A stretch of DNA of 54,723 bases from Helicobacter sp. (GCF_014799995.1 NZ_JAAVGY010000004.1:1-54723); one strand, 5' to 3'; positions 33,158-43,324 are shown, counted from the first letter of the stretch. A program made the numbers and translations. The notes: generated from the sequence alone by a model not told the origin.

Positions 33158-33748
33158 ATGTTACCAGCGTGGAGTAAAGAAATTAGTGTGCATAATGAAA
33201 AGATTGATGAGCAGCACAAGAAGCTATTTGAGATTGCAGGTCGTGCGTATATGATGACGGAGAAAAAATCAAGCAAGGAAGAAGTGATTGGAGTCTTGCG
33301 TGAATTGCTTGAATATACAAAAGAGCATTTTAAAGACGAGGAAGATTATATGCAATCTATTTCTTTTCCGCGCTTGGAGGCACATAGAGAGATTCATCAA
33401 GAAATCATTAGAGATATGGTAGGGGCAGTAACACGTGTGCAGAATCTCAATGATTTGAAAGATGAGATAGCAAAAATAGCGAAAAATTGGCTTTTGGTGC
33501 ATATTATCAAAGAGGATATGCAAATTGAAAAATTCCGCCGCAACACTTGCCCGCTTCCTCAAGCAAAACCAGCAGAGCCAAAGCCTGAAGAACCAAAACC
33601 AGCAAAAACAGAAGAAAAGAAATTTGAATATTTTTGTGGTTGTCCGAACAAAGTGCATTATGTTCCAGCGGATATTGATAAAAAGATTCGCGCAGGTGGG
33701 GTATTTAACTGCAAAGTCTGCAAACAACCCATTCAGCCAAAACAATAA
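33158..33748 (+). CDS. Bacteriohemerythrin with C-terminal zinc-knuckle-like domain
   Basis: Residues 1-128 are a hemerythrin that binds oxygen at a di-iron site; ligands are visible as H20, H57, E61, H76, H80, H115 and D120. A Pro/Lys/Glu linker (about 132-155) leads to a small domain with C160-x-C162 and C185-x2-C188. Roles proposed for related hemerythrins are oxygen sensing or delivery in microaerophiles. Strong AAAGGGG ribosome site. It directly precedes tkt. Confidence 0.92.
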   Translation: MLPAWSKEISVHNEKIDEQHKKLFEIAGRAYMMTEKKSSKEEVIGVLRELLEYTKEHFKDEEDYMQSISFPRLEAHREIHQEIIRDMVGAVTRVQNLNDLKDEIAKIAKNWLLVHIIKEDMQIEKFRRNTCPLPQAKPAEPKPEEPKPAKTEEKKFEYFCGCPNKVHYVPADIDKKIRAGGVFNCKVCKQPIQPKQ

Positions 33749-33757
33749 AGGATAAAT

Positions 33758-35704
33758 ATGCTTGATAAGAGTGAATTAAACGAATATGCTTTAATGGCAA
33801 ATTCCTTACGCTTTCTTTGTGCGGATATGGTGCAAAATGCCAATAGCGGACACCCCGGTGCGCCAATGGGACTAGCTGATATTGCAGTGGTGCTTGGATT
33901 GCATATTAAGCTTAATCCAAAAAATCCGCAGTGGATTAATCGTGATAGATTGGTCTTTAGCGGGGGGCACGCAAGTGCGCTTGTGTATTCTTTGCTACAT
34001 CTATGGGGCTTTGAAGTGAGTTTGGAGGACTTAAAGAGTTTTCGTAAATTAGGCTCTAAAACGCCCGGACACCCAGAATACCGACATACTCCCGGAGTGG
34101 AAATTACGACAGGACCGCTTGGACAAGGAATCGCTAATGCAGTGGGCTTTGCAATGGCAGGCAAACTTGCTTCCTCTATGCTGGGAGAGGATTTGATTCA
34201 TCACAAAGTCTATTGTTTATGTGGTGATGGGGATTTAGAGGAGGGTATTTCTTATGAAGCGGCTTCTCTTGCGGGACATCATTGCCTTAACAATTTGATT
34301 TTGATTTACGATTCTAACAATATTACGATTGAGGGGGAATGTAATGTTGCGATGAGCGAAAATGTAAGGGCGCGGTTTGAATCGCAAAATTGGGAAGTCT
34401 TAACGATAGACGGACACGATTTCATAGAAATTGACGCTGCATTGGAGAGGGCAAAGATTGCAGATAAGCCTGTATTGATTATCGCGCAAACGCAAATCGC
34501 TAAAGGTTCTCAAAGTCTTTGTGGCTCACATAAGGCACACGGAGCACCTTTGGGAGTGGAGGAAATTTGCGCTTCAAAAGAGCGTTTGGGATTCAATCCT
34601 AAAGAGCAGTTTTTCGTCCCAGAATCTTCTAAGATTCGGTTTAAAAATACCGCAGAATTAGGAGAATTAGCGAATCTTGAATGGGAGAGAGCGTTTGCAA
34701 AAAGCGATAAAAAGGCACTTTTAGAAGAAATGCGAAAACCAAATTTTGACAAAATTACTTATCCGAACTTTGAAGAGCAAAAAGCAAGCGGCAAGGGAAT
34801 CGCAACGCGTGCGAGTAATGGAATGATTCTCAATGCCATAGCGCAAGCCTTACAAGGATTTATCGGTGGGAGTGCGGATTTAGCTCCCTCAAACAATACC
34901 GAGTTAAAAGGCAAGGGCGACTTCCCAAAAGGAAGCAATTTTCACTTTGGAATCCGAGAGCACGCAATGGGTGCAATCAGCAATGCCCTTTCTAATTATG
35001 GATTATTCTTGCCTTTTTGTGCCACATTCTTTGTCTTTAGCGATTATTTGTCTCCTAGTGTGCGTGTGGCAAGCTTGATGAAGAGCAAGGTTTTTTATAT
35101 TTGGACACACGATTCTATCGGAGTGGGAGAAGACGGAGCGACACACGAGCCTGTTGAGCAATTAAGTCATTTTCGCTCAATGCCAAATCTTAATGTTTTT
35201 CGCCCTTGTGATGCGCTTGAAAATGTCGCGTGTTGGCAGGTTGCTTTTGAGGTGGAAGGACCTTGTGCCTTTGTCTTAAGTCGTCAAAATTTACCAATTT
35301 TTGAAAATGTGCGTAAAGAAAATGTGCGTAAAGGCGCGTATTTGAAATTCGCTTCTACGCTCAATTCTCAAAATCCACAAATTACATTCATCGCAAGTGG
35401 TAGTGAAGTAGAACTTGCGCGCAAAAGTGCTAAAGAATTAGAGCAAGACGGAATCGCAACGCAAGTCGTGAGTGCGCCGTGCTATGATTTGTTTGCCCAA
35501 GAAAGCAAAGAATATCAAGATTCCTTGCTTAAGGGCAAAGTGATTGCCATTGAAGCAAGTCGCGGCTTGGAATGGTTTGCCTTTGCGGATAATGTCATAG
35601 GTATGTCTAGCTTTGGTGCAAGTGGCAAAGGAGAGGAATTATTCAAGCATTTCGGATTTAGTGTAGAAAATGTCGTTTCGATTGCCAAAAGCCATTTAGG
35701 ATAG
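33758..35704 (+). CDS. tkt: Transketolase
   Basis: The 648-residue enzyme moves two-carbon units in the pentose phosphate pathway with thiamine diphosphate. Landmarks are SGHPGAPMG, GPLGQGIANAVG, the ThDP motif GDGDLEEG and a C-terminal pyrimidine domain with GIREHAMG and THDSIGVGEDG. Ribosome site AAAGGA. It precedes addB by one base, matching HP1088-HP1089. Confidence 0.97.
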   Translation: MLDKSELNEYALMANSLRFLCADMVQNANSGHPGAPMGLADIAVVLGLHIKLNPKNPQWINRDRLVFSGGHASALVYSLLHLWGFEVSLEDLKSFRKLGSKTPGHPEYRHTPGVEITTGPLGQGIANAVGFAMAGKLASSMLGEDLIHHKVYCLCGDGDLEEGISYEAASLAGHHCLNNLILIYDSNNITIEGECNVAMSENVRARFESQNWEVLTIDGHDFIEIDAALERAKIADKPVLIIAQTQIAKGSQSLCGSHKAHGAPLGVEEICASKERLGFNPKEQFFVPESSKIRFKNTAELGELANLEWERAFAKSDKKALLEEMRKPNFDKITYPNFEEQKASGKGIATRASNGMILNAIAQALQGFIGGSADLAPSNNTELKGKGDFPKGSNFHFGIREHAMGAISNALSNYGLFLPFCATFFVFSDYLSPSVRVASLMKSKVFYIWTHDSIGVGEDGATHEPVEQLSHFRSMPNLNVFRPCDALENVACWQVAFEVEGPCAFVLSRQNLPIFENVRKENVRKGAYLKFASTLNSQNPQITFIASGSEVELARKSAKELEQDGIATQVVSAPCYDLFAQESKEYQDSLLKGKVIAIEASRGLEWFAFADNVIGMSSFGASGKGEELFKHFGFSVENVVSIAKSHLG

Positions 35705-35705
35705 A

Positions 35706-38054
35706 ATGAAACAGGTGGAGAAATTTCATCTTTTTTCAAATACACGTGCAATGAAGCATTTTTTTGCACAAAATTATGCAGAGGGTTTTTTGCCAAGCGC
35801 AAAGAGCATTGCGGAATTTTTAGACTTCATTCTAAGAGTAGAAAACAAGCGCAAGATTCCGCCTTTCTTGCGTCATTTTTATTTGTATCAAGCAATTCAA
35901 GCAAATTCTCAAAACACACAAAAACTAGGCAGTTTTGCTAAAAATTTCACACAATTTTTGCTCAATTCCCCCTTTTTCTTGAGATTCTATGATGAATTAT
36001 GTACAGAATGCATTTTGATAGAATCTTTAGAGAAGCTTGATATTTACGCTTTTTATGATGACCATTTAGAGATTTTGAAAGCGGTTTTTAAGAATTATCA
36101 AGAAATCTTAACCAAGCATCAATTTTTTGATAAATATTTTTTGGAAGATTATCAAATCACTTTTGAATTACTTAAAGGATTTGATGCAATTATCATTCAT
36201 TTAGAGGGATTTTTAAGTCAATTTGAAATGCAAGTGTTTCATAGAATCGCGGAGCATTTGCCCATCACTTTTAAGCTTACTTTGGATTCTTTTAATCAAG
36301 AATATTATACGAAGCTTTTCGGACTCTCTTTAGGGTTAGGAATCTATGAAATCGTGCTTTTTCGCGGCGAATTTAGTTTTAGCAAGACAGAATCGCGGGC
36401 AATCCATAATCCCCACAAACTCCAAGTATTGGAGTTTCAAGATAAAATTGCAGAAATCGGGGGGATTTTTACACAGATTGATTTGTGGTTGGAGCAGGGA
36501 ATCACACCCGAGCAAATTTGTATTGTTTTGCCAAATGAGGAGTTTGCTCAATATTTGAAGCTTTTTGATAAGGCGAGAAACTTTAACTATGCAATGGGAA
36601 ATGCTTTAAAGGAATGCGCATTGTATCGGAGTCTCAAAAACTCTTTGCAAGAAAAAAAAGAGCCAAATTCCCAAGATGAAGCCTCGCAAGAGGAATGCAG
36701 GGAGTCTCAAGATTCTATTGCGATTCCTAATTTTCAAAGCTTTGAGGAATTTAAGGAGTTTTTGCAGAATTTGGAAGCAAATTCTAAGGAATCCCAAACA
36801 ATCAAGGAAAAGTTTTTAGAGGGTTTGGAGCAGTTTGGCTTTGCTTTGAAATATTTAATGCCTCTTAGTGTGCAAGAACAAATTTTGGTTTTTTTAAATA
36901 TGCTAGGAGAAGTAACGCTTGATGATATTGGGGGCGGACGCATTAGTGTAATGGGAATTTTAGAAACACGAGGAATCAGTTTTGATTATTTGATTATCCC
37001 AGAATTTAATGCGGGAAATGTGCCAAGTTTTAATGATAAGGATTTGTTTTTAAATACTGTGATTCGTGAAAGAGTGGGATTGCCAACGAGAAAGAATCGT
37101 GAAAATTTGCAGAAACATTACTATGCACAAATCTTGCAAAAAAGCCGCGAAGCACGGATTATGTGCCTCAATAATGACGAGGATAAACCCTCTTTGTTTT
37201 TGCTAGAAAGTTCTATTTTTGGGCGCATACCTCATTTTAAGGCAAGCTTGAATTATGGCGAGTATTTTTTGAGTGGCAAGGCATTAAATTATCAGGAATG
37301 CGAGATTATTGCGCCCTTAGAGGCGGAATCTTTTAGTGCGACAAGTTTGCAATGTTTCTTGACTTGTCCGCGCAAATATTATTATCGTTATGTTTTGGGA
37401 TTCAAGGAATTGGCAAAAGAGGGAGTGAATATCGGTAGCAAGATACATAATGCGTTAAAAGAAGTCTATTGTAATGCCCAACAATACGCAGTGGATTCTA
37501 TGTATCAAGAAGTTTGCGCGAGAATGGAAGAAAGTCATTCCGCCAAAGAATCTTTTGAAAGCGCGCTAGCCAAGAAATACTTAAAAAATTTCTTTGAAGC
37601 CGAGAAAGCGCGTTTGGAAGATGGTTGGATTCCTTTTAGGTTTGAACAAGAGTTTCGCTTTAATTTATCAGGATTCCTCATTAAAGGGCGCATAGATAGG
37701 ATTGATAAAAGAGGCGAGGAAGTCTGCGTGCTAGATTATAAATATAAGCGTAATTTAAAAGTGGAATCCAAAAATTACGAAAAAGCACTAGACTTTCAAT
37801 TACCGCTTTACGCGCTAGCGGTGCAAAAGGGTGCAATAGAGTGTTTGGAGAATCCTAAACAAATCCAAGCGGGATTCTATGATTTATACAATGCCAAGAT
37901 TCTACAAGAGCAAGACTTAAATGCCAAAATTGAAGCTTTACACCATAAGCTAGAGGAGATTTCTAAAAACTCCAAAGAAGTGAATTTCGCATTGACAAGC
38001 AAGCGCGAGACTTGTCAGTATTGCGATTTTATTTACCTTTGTAATCGCTATTAA
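35706..38054 (+). CDS. addB: AddB-type recombination nuclease/helicase subunit
   Basis: AddB with AddA (elsewhere) processes double-strand DNA ends. The C-terminal PD-(D/E)XK nuclease is clear: CPRKYYYRYVLG, then GRIDRID, LDYKYK and a final CQYCDFIYLC, which with the earlier Cys forms the AddB iron-sulfur staple. The 782-residue length fits the short campylobacterotal AddB (HP1089). Its end overlaps the convergent DUF4149 gene by 26 bases. Confidence 0.9.
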   Translation: MKQVEKFHLFSNTRAMKHFFAQNYAEGFLPSAKSIAEFLDFILRVENKRKIPPFLRHFYLYQAIQANSQNTQKLGSFAKNFTQFLLNSPFFLRFYDELCTECILIESLEKLDIYAFYDDHLEILKAVFKNYQEILTKHQFFDKYFLEDYQITFELLKGFDAIIIHLEGFLSQFEMQVFHRIAEHLPITFKLTLDSFNQEYYTKLFGLSLGLGIYEIVLFRGEFSFSKTESRAIHNPHKLQVLEFQDKIAEIGGIFTQIDLWLEQGITPEQICIVLPNEEFAQYLKLFDKARNFNYAMGNALKECALYRSLKNSLQEKKEPNSQDEASQEECRESQDSIAIPNFQSFEEFKEFLQNLEANSKESQTIKEKFLEGLEQFGFALKYLMPLSVQEQILVFLNMLGEVTLDDIGGGRISVMGILETRGISFDYLIIPEFNAGNVPSFNDKDLFLNTVIRERVGLPTRKNRENLQKHYYAQILQKSREARIMCLNNDEDKPSLFLLESSIFGRIPHFKASLNYGEYFLSGKALNYQECEIIAPLEAESFSATSLQCFLTCPRKYYYRYVLGFKELAKEGVNIGSKIHNALKEVYCNAQQYAVDSMYQEVCARMEESHSAKESFESALAKKYLKNFFEAEKARLEDGWIPFRFEQEFRFNLSGFLIKGRIDRIDKRGEEVCVLDYKYKRNLKVESKNYEKALDFQLPLYALAVQKGAIECLENPKQIQAGFYDLYNAKILQEQDLNAKIEALHHKLEEISKNSKEVNFALTSKRETCQYCDFIYLCNRY

Positions 38055-38532
38055 TTGCCTTGAGGGCTCGGACAATAAAAAGCAAGGCTAAACTCACCAT
38101 TAATGCCTTGAAAACATAGACAGATTGCGTGTGCATACTATCAAATGTGAGGTTTGCGATTGCTTCCTCGCCTAGATTTTGAGCATATACGATATAAGGC
38201 GTGTAATAAAAAGTGAATAAAAAGATGAAAACAATGCTTAATAATCCCAAAAGTGGAGCGATTCTAGCATTACTCACGCGAAAAGAGAGAATCTCATAGC
38301 AAAGGATAAAAAGGGCTACAAGATTCAAAAGAAAGTTGAGCTTGACAAAAATGCTTGTCATCAAAAGCCCGGATTGGAATACAGTCATCTCCAAATTTGG
38401 CACGATTGCGGGAGCGCGAAAAATAGAGGGCGCACTGAAAGCCCCGCACGCAATGATTGCTCCAAGCGTTATGCCAATGAGGAGCAGATACAAGGCTAGG
38501 AAATAGGGTTGTAGTCTCAAAAGGTTTCGCAT
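38029..38532 (-). CDS. DUF4149 family membrane protein
   Basis: The 167-residue protein has four predicted membrane helices and the DUF4149 pattern: an N-terminal LGAIIACGAFSAPSIF, with a central LNFLLNLVALFILCYEIL. The function of the family is unknown. It follows the eptA-type gene by 54 bases in the same direction, so it may be cotranscribed with it. Confidence 0.82.
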   Translation of the reverse strand: MRNLLRLQPYFLALYLLLIGITLGAIIACGAFSAPSIFRAPAIVPNLEMTVFQSGLLMTSIFVKLNFLLNLVALFILCYEILSFRVSNARIAPLLGLLSIVFIFLFTFYYTPYIVYAQNLGEEAIANLTFDSMHTQSVYVFKALMVSLALLFIVRALKAINSDYKGK

Positions 38533-38586
38533 AAAAATCCTTAAAATTTTTGCAAGTTATAGCAAAAGATTTGGATTTGCTCCTCA

Positions 38587-40225
38587 TTACTCGGGGTTGG
38601 TTGCAAAAATATCCAAATCTTGTGTATAGAGATTCCCCTCTGCCTCTGCATTAAAGAATCCAAGCAATGTATGGACAAGATTATCGTGGGAATATTTTTT
38701 GTTTTGATTAGCTCTTGCGAGGTTGTTTAGTAGGGAATCATTGCTCCAAAACATCATCGGGATATGGATTTGAGTTTTGGGAGCGAATGCGTAGGGCATT
38801 CCGTGCAGATAGATTCCATTTTCTCCTAGACTTTCGCCGTGGTCTGATAAATAGAGTAAAGCACTTTTATAATCCTTTAATTCTGATAATTCTTTGATGA
38901 GGTTATATAGGATATAGTCTGTATAAAGAATCGTGTTATCATAGGCGTTATAGATTTCCTTGCTAGAGCATAAAGAAAGGTTGTTAGTTTCGCAAGTGGG
39001 GAGGAATTTTTGAAACTCTTTAGGAACTCTTTTGTAATAAGCTGGTCCGTGAGAGCCTTGCAAGTGGAGAACAATCAAGCGATGATTATCGCTTAATGTT
39101 TCTAATCTTTTTTTGACTTCTTGGATTAAAAACCCATCATAATCTTGAGTGAAAAATAAAGAATCCTCTAATCTCTTGGCTATGCCATAATCTTTGCCGG
39201 AGTTGTTATCAAGCCAAGTAATTGTAACTCCCGCTTTGTTTAGAATATCCAAAATATTTTCTTGAAATTCATTCGTACTAAATTGGGATTGCGTAGAGAA
39301 AGAAAACATACAAGGTAAAGAAACTGCGGTAGAAGTCCCACAGGCATAAGTGTTGGGAAAGAAAACTATATCGGGAATAGAAGAAGTGTAAAGGTTGGTT
39401 GGGTTTTTTGCGTAAGAATTGAGCGAGAAATTTTGTGCCCTTGCAGTCTCTCCTATGACAAGCACAAGCAGATTCTTATCCATTGGGTTTTTGAGCGAAA
39501 CATATTTTGAAAGCGGTGTTAGCTCTCTTTGGGAATTTAATTTAAGTTGAATTAGTTTTTGCGCACTATATATTTGATAAAAGGGCGCATTAAACACACG
39601 CATTTCTTTAAAATTTCGTGCAAATGGCATCAGTGTTTTAGAAAAGCAAGCAAAAATTATCATAGCAAGACTTAAGGAAACAAAAAGTGTCAGAAATTTA
39701 AGCATAAGATGCTTTTTGAGACTAAAAAATTCAATTTGTGCCTTAAAAACAAGAAGTAGGGGCAAACAAATCAAAAATAAACAATAGAGTAAAGAGGAGA
39801 TAGAGAATAACTCTTTTATTTCTTTTGTGTCCGTTTTGAGGGCATTATCAAGCATTTGATAGTCAATGGGGATTCCATAAGTGTTCATAAAGTATTGGCT
39901 AATACAGGCGATGATAATTAAGCAACTTAATAAAATCTTGGTTGCATAAGGGACAAATAACAGCGCAAAAAAGCTAGTGATAAGGCAAAAATAAAGGAGA
40001 GGAAATATAATGAATAGAGAAATATCTCCTTGAGAGTTTAGGCTCTTATAAATATAAGAGAATAACTTAAAATTCATACAAGTCAAGAACAGAGAGGATA
40101 AGAGGACAAAGCTAAGCCAAGAGATTTTGAAAGTTTGCTTGGGGTTGAAAAAAGATAGAAGGAGGGAAAATGCACTATGAGATGTTAGGTTTGTCGGGGG
40201 GGGGGGGATTTTTGTAGATTGTCAT
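38587..40225 (-). CDS. eptA: EptA-type lipid A phosphoethanolamine transferase, phase-OFF (frameshift at poly-C)
   Basis: The enzyme moves phosphoethanolamine to lipid A (HP0022 in H. pylori; EptC in Campylobacter also modifies FlgG), raising polymyxin resistance. Four to five membrane helices precede a sulfatase-type domain with GETARAQNF (Thr nucleophile), CGTSTAVSLPC and SDHGESLGENG. The best start is the ATG at 40225, six codons before a C12 run, with AAGGA upstream. C12 shifts the frame to a stop after 16 residues. C11 would restore the first membrane helix. Without it, only weak internal starts (TTG 40086, ATG 40077) remain. Confidence 0.88.
40196..40207 (-). repeat. Poly-C (C12) phase-variation tract in the eptA-type gene
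   Basis: Twelve C on the coding strand (G12 on the plus strand), 18 bases into the frame from the ATG at 40225. The distance from that ATG to the main frame is one base over a multiple of three, so C11 or C14 is ON and C12 is OFF. Confidence 0.9.
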
Positions 40226-40257
40226 ATTTTTCCTTTTGAGTTTAGTTTGGAGTTGGA

Positions 40258-40263
40258 ATTATA
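40258..40263 (-). promoter_or_regulatory. -10 element (TATAAT) of the eptA-type gene
   Basis: A perfect TATAAT on the minus strand, 32 bases before the ATG at 40225. It supports the upstream start that includes the poly-C tract. Confidence 0.6.
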
Positions 40264-40320
40264 AACGAATTTTGTTAATTTAAGTGTAAATAGATTTAAA
40301 TTTTAAAACCTAGTGTATCC

Positions 40321-40347
40321 TTGACAAAAACAATTCTTAGATATAAT
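40321..40347 (+). promoter_or_regulatory. Promoter of the DUF2130 gene (TTGACA, TATAAT)
   Basis: Both hexamers are perfect with a 15-base spacer, slightly short. The predicted start is near 40354, 16 bases before the ATG. Confidence 0.65.
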
Positions 40348-40369
40348 TCGCGTCCAAAGAGGAGAAAAA

Positions 40370-41629
40370 ATGAATCAAGAAAATAGTATCAAATGTCCAA
40401 ATTGTGGTGTAAAAATTGATGTGCAAGCAATGGTTTATCATCAGATTGAGCAAAGGATTCATCAAGAAAATTTGGAAGCGAAAAAACAATTTGAAATAGA
40501 GCTAGCGCAAAAACGTAATGAATACAAGCAAGCCTTTGACGCCTTAAAGGCAGAGCAAGAGTCTTTTGAAAAAAGAATTGAGCAAGCGACAAAGGAATCT
40601 TTAAGGCAAGAGCGAAAAAAGCTTGAGGAATATCTCAAACAAGAAATGACACAAGAATATCAAGAAGCAATGATGAAAATGAAAAAAGAGTTGGAGGAGA
40701 AATCCAATCAAGTCAAAGAATTGAATCTAAGCAAGGTAGAAATTGAGCAATTAAAACGAGAAAAAGAGGAGATAGAATCTAGGGTGAAAGCCCAAGAACA
40801 AGAGCGTTTGACAAAAGAAATGGCAAGATTTAAAGAAAAGGTGCATAAAGAAATAGAAGCGCAAAATGAGCTGCGATTCAAAGAAAAAGAACAGCAGCTA
40901 GAAATGCTCAAAAAACAACTCCAAGAGGCACAACGCAAAGCAGAGTTAGGCTCGCAGCAACTACAAGGCGAGGTGCAAGAATTGGCGATTGAGGAATATT
41001 TGCGCGCCCAATTTCCTTTGGACGATATTTCAGAAATCAAAAAGGGTGCGTATGGTGGAGATTGCGTGCAGGTTGTGCATACAAGGGAAATGCAAAATTG
41101 CGGGAAGATTTATTATGAAAGCAAGCGCACGAAAGAATTTCAGCGCGTATGGATTGAGAAGTTTAAAGCAGATATGCGCAAGGCAAACGCAGATATAGGC
41201 GTGATTGTCAGTGAGGCGATGCCAAGGGAGCTAGAGCGAATGGGGCTATTAGAGGGGATATGGATTTGCACTTTTGAGGAGTTTAAAGCCTTGTGTGCGG
41301 TTTTGAGAGAGGGGGTAATTCAAGTGAAAATTGCACAAAAATCCCAAGAAAACAAGCAAGATAAAATGAGCTTGCTCTATCATTATCTCACAAGTTCAGA
41401 ATTTAAAATGCAAATGGAAGCCATTGTGGAGGGTTTCGTGCAAATGCAGAGTGATTTAGATTCCGAAAAACGCGCAATGCAAAGGCTATGGAAACAACGT
41501 GAGAAGCAAATCCAAAAGGTGCTTGAAAATACGATTGGTATGTATGGCTCTCTCAAAGGAATTGCGGGAAATGCGATTGGAGAGGTTAAAGCATTGGAAC
41601 TTTCTCCTAGTGAGGCTTTGGAGGAGTGA
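40370..41629 (+). CDS. DUF2130 protein (RmuC-like nuclease fold)
   Basis: The 419-residue protein starts with a CPNC knuckle (about 9-12), has a long coiled coil (about 30-215), then the DUF2130 domain (about 220-400) with EIKKGAYGGDCVQVVH and KIYYESKRTKEFQ, where Glu and Lys match the PD-(D/E)XK arrangement of RmuC-like proteins. The role is unproven; DNA processing is plausible. GAGGAG precedes the ATG. It converges with ung, four bases apart. Confidence 0.85.
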   Translation: MNQENSIKCPNCGVKIDVQAMVYHQIEQRIHQENLEAKKQFEIELAQKRNEYKQAFDALKAEQESFEKRIEQATKESLRQERKKLEEYLKQEMTQEYQEAMMKMKKELEEKSNQVKELNLSKVEIEQLKREKEEIESRVKAQEQERLTKEMARFKEKVHKEIEAQNELRFKEKEQQLEMLKKQLQEAQRKAELGSQQLQGEVQELAIEEYLRAQFPLDDISEIKKGAYGGDCVQVVHTREMQNCGKIYYESKRTKEFQRVWIEKFKADMRKANADIGVIVSEAMPRELERMGLLEGIWICTFEEFKALCAVLREGVIQVKIAQKSQENKQDKMSLLYHYLTSSEFKMQMEAIVEGFVQMQSDLDSEKRAMQRLWKQREKQIQKVLENTIGMYGSLKGIAGNAIGEVKALELSPSEALEE

Positions 41630-41633
41630 AAGC

Positions 41634-42326
41634 TTAATTGAGATTCCAATTAATCGGCGTTTTGCCGCGTTGTTGCAGAATCGCATTGGTTTTTGAGAAA
41701 TGACGACAGCCCAAAAACCCGCTACGCGCTAAAGGCGAAGGGTGTGCGGCTTCAAGGATAAAGTGTTTTTGAGGGTCAATCAAGGCTTTTTTGGCTTTGG
41801 CATAATTACCCCATAGCAAAAACACGATTCCCTCACAACGCGTATTGATTTGACGAATTACGGCATCCGTGAAATGTTGCCAGCCAAAATGTTGGTGTGA
41901 GGCGGGCTTCCCAGATTCTACACTCAAAATACTATTGAGCAGCAAAACTCCTTCCCTCGCCCAAGAGCTCAAATCTCCATTGGGGCTAGGAGGGATTCCT
42001 AAATCCATTTGCAACTCTTTATAAATATTTTGCAAAGAGGGGGGGATTTTGACTCCATTAGGCACAGAAAAAGACAATCCCATTGCCTGATGAGGTTGAT
42101 GGTAGGGGTCTTGTCCCAAGAGCACGACTTTTAACTTGTCAAAGGGTGTGAGATTAAACGCATTGAAAATGAGTTTGGCGGGAGGATAGAGAATCGCGCC
42201 TTGTGCTTTGGCGTTAAGATAGTGTTGTTTGATTTCCGCAAAATAGGGCGATAAAAATTCGTCTTTTAAAACTTCTTTCCAGCTTGGCTCAATTTTAATG
42301 TTTTCAAGTTTGATTTGCGATTCCAT
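41634..42326 (-). CDS. ung: Uracil-DNA glycosylase
   Basis: Ung removes uracil from DNA. The 230-residue protein has the family 1 motifs GQDPYHQPHQAMGLSF (catalytic Asp) and HPSPLARSGFLG (catalytic His and intercalation loop). A C7 run in KIPPS is in frame. AAGGA precedes the ATG. It is the last gene of the nudH-to-ung block. Confidence 0.97.
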   Translation of the reverse strand: MESQIKLENIKIEPSWKEVLKDEFLSPYFAEIKQHYLNAKAQGAILYPPAKLIFNAFNLTPFDKLKVVLLGQDPYHQPHQAMGLSFSVPNGVKIPPSLQNIYKELQMDLGIPPSPNGDLSSWAREGVLLLNSILSVESGKPASHQHFGWQHFTDAVIRQINTRCEGIVFLLWGNYAKAKKALIDPQKHFILEAAHPSPLARSGFLGCRHFSKTNAILQQRGKTPINWNLN

Positions 42327-42334
42327 TATTTTCC

Positions 42335-43315
42335 TTAAGTTCGGCGATTGTCGCGCATAATCGCATTAAAACGTTGCAACAAAATAGGGTTGCTTGAAAT
42401 ATCAAAATTTCCGATAATACGCGCTACATCTCGTTCATCTAGCACGCTAAGAGCTTCTTTTAACATCATCGCAAAGGCGAGTTCGTCTTCGCTTAAGATA
42501 ATTTCACCAAATTTTTTGGTGTATTGTTTAATCAAGGCTTTTTCTTCTTTTTCTCTGTCCCTATCCTCAATCAAAACGCGTTCAATATGGGAGAGCACTT
42601 GAAATTTTTTCGCCTTGAGTGCAGGGCGAGTGTAGGCTTTGGTCAAAGCCATAATGCGCTCAATAATGTCATTTTTCTCTTCCTCATTTTCATAAAATTC
42701 TTCATAGTTTTCATACATAGAATCGGGGAAATAATCGCGGATAATATCGTATTTTGTCAGAGCGATTCTGCTTAGACGCTCTTGATTGTTTTGGGCACTC
42801 ATACTCGCAATGCTTTCACGCAAGAAGTTAATATCCTCGCGTCTATCTCCATAGAATTTTAATTGCTCAAATCGTTCTTCTGCGGGATAAAATTCGCATA
42901 ATTTTTCAATTCTGTCTAAAAGAATCTCTTGATAAGAACGATAGGCAACCTCTGTAATTTGCGTCATTTGTTTGTATTGTTTATCACTAGATTGAGAGAG
43001 CACAAGCTCTATGGCTTCGTTTAAATCATATTTTTCAAAAATCTTTTCTATTGCGTCATAAAGAATCGCAAAATTCACTTCCTCCACAGAGATTGCGTGA
43101 TATACCAATTCCATTTCGCGTTCAATGTAATTGGTGTCATCTTCTGGAATGATTTCAGATTCTTTATCCGCACGTAAGGCGTTCATATAGTTCATAATGC
43201 GTTCTTTGCTCGCTTTTTTGAAAAGTTTAGCAAGGTCTGTCATTGTCATACTTTCAAGTCTTTCTTTTGAGTGTCCGTGTTGGCTTAATTGCCAAATAAT
43301 CTCGCGTCTATTCAT
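42335..43315 (-). CDS. Conserved campylobacterotal hypothetical protein (HP1233-like)
   Basis: The 326-residue protein is helical and strongly charged, with repeated Glu/Asp/Arg stretches (RRDINFLRES-like, EDRDREKEEKAL) and no membrane segment or known motif. It follows folP by nine bases, in the place of HP1233. Function unknown; the cluster also holds replication genes, so a cell-cycle or DNA role can only be guessed. Confidence 0.8.
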   Translation of the reverse strand: MNRREIIWQLSQHGHSKERLESMTMTDLAKLFKKASKERIMNYMNALRADKESEIIPEDDTNYIEREMELVYHAISVEEVNFAILYDAIEKIFEKYDLNEAIELVLSQSSDKQYKQMTQITEVAYRSYQEILLDRIEKLCEFYPAEERFEQLKFYGDRREDINFLRESIASMSAQNNQERLSRIALTKYDIIRDYFPDSMYENYEEFYENEEEKNDIIERIMALTKAYTRPALKAKKFQVLSHIERVLIEDRDREKEEKALIKQYTKKFGEIILSEDELAFAMMLKEALSVLDERDVARIIGNFDISSNPILLQRFNAIMRDNRRT

Positions 43316-43324
43316 TCTATTGCC

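Noticed and set aside
42031..42037. C7 run in ung as a third phase-variation tract
   Set aside because: It is in frame (KIPPS), short, and inside an intact full-length gene, so no switch can be argued.
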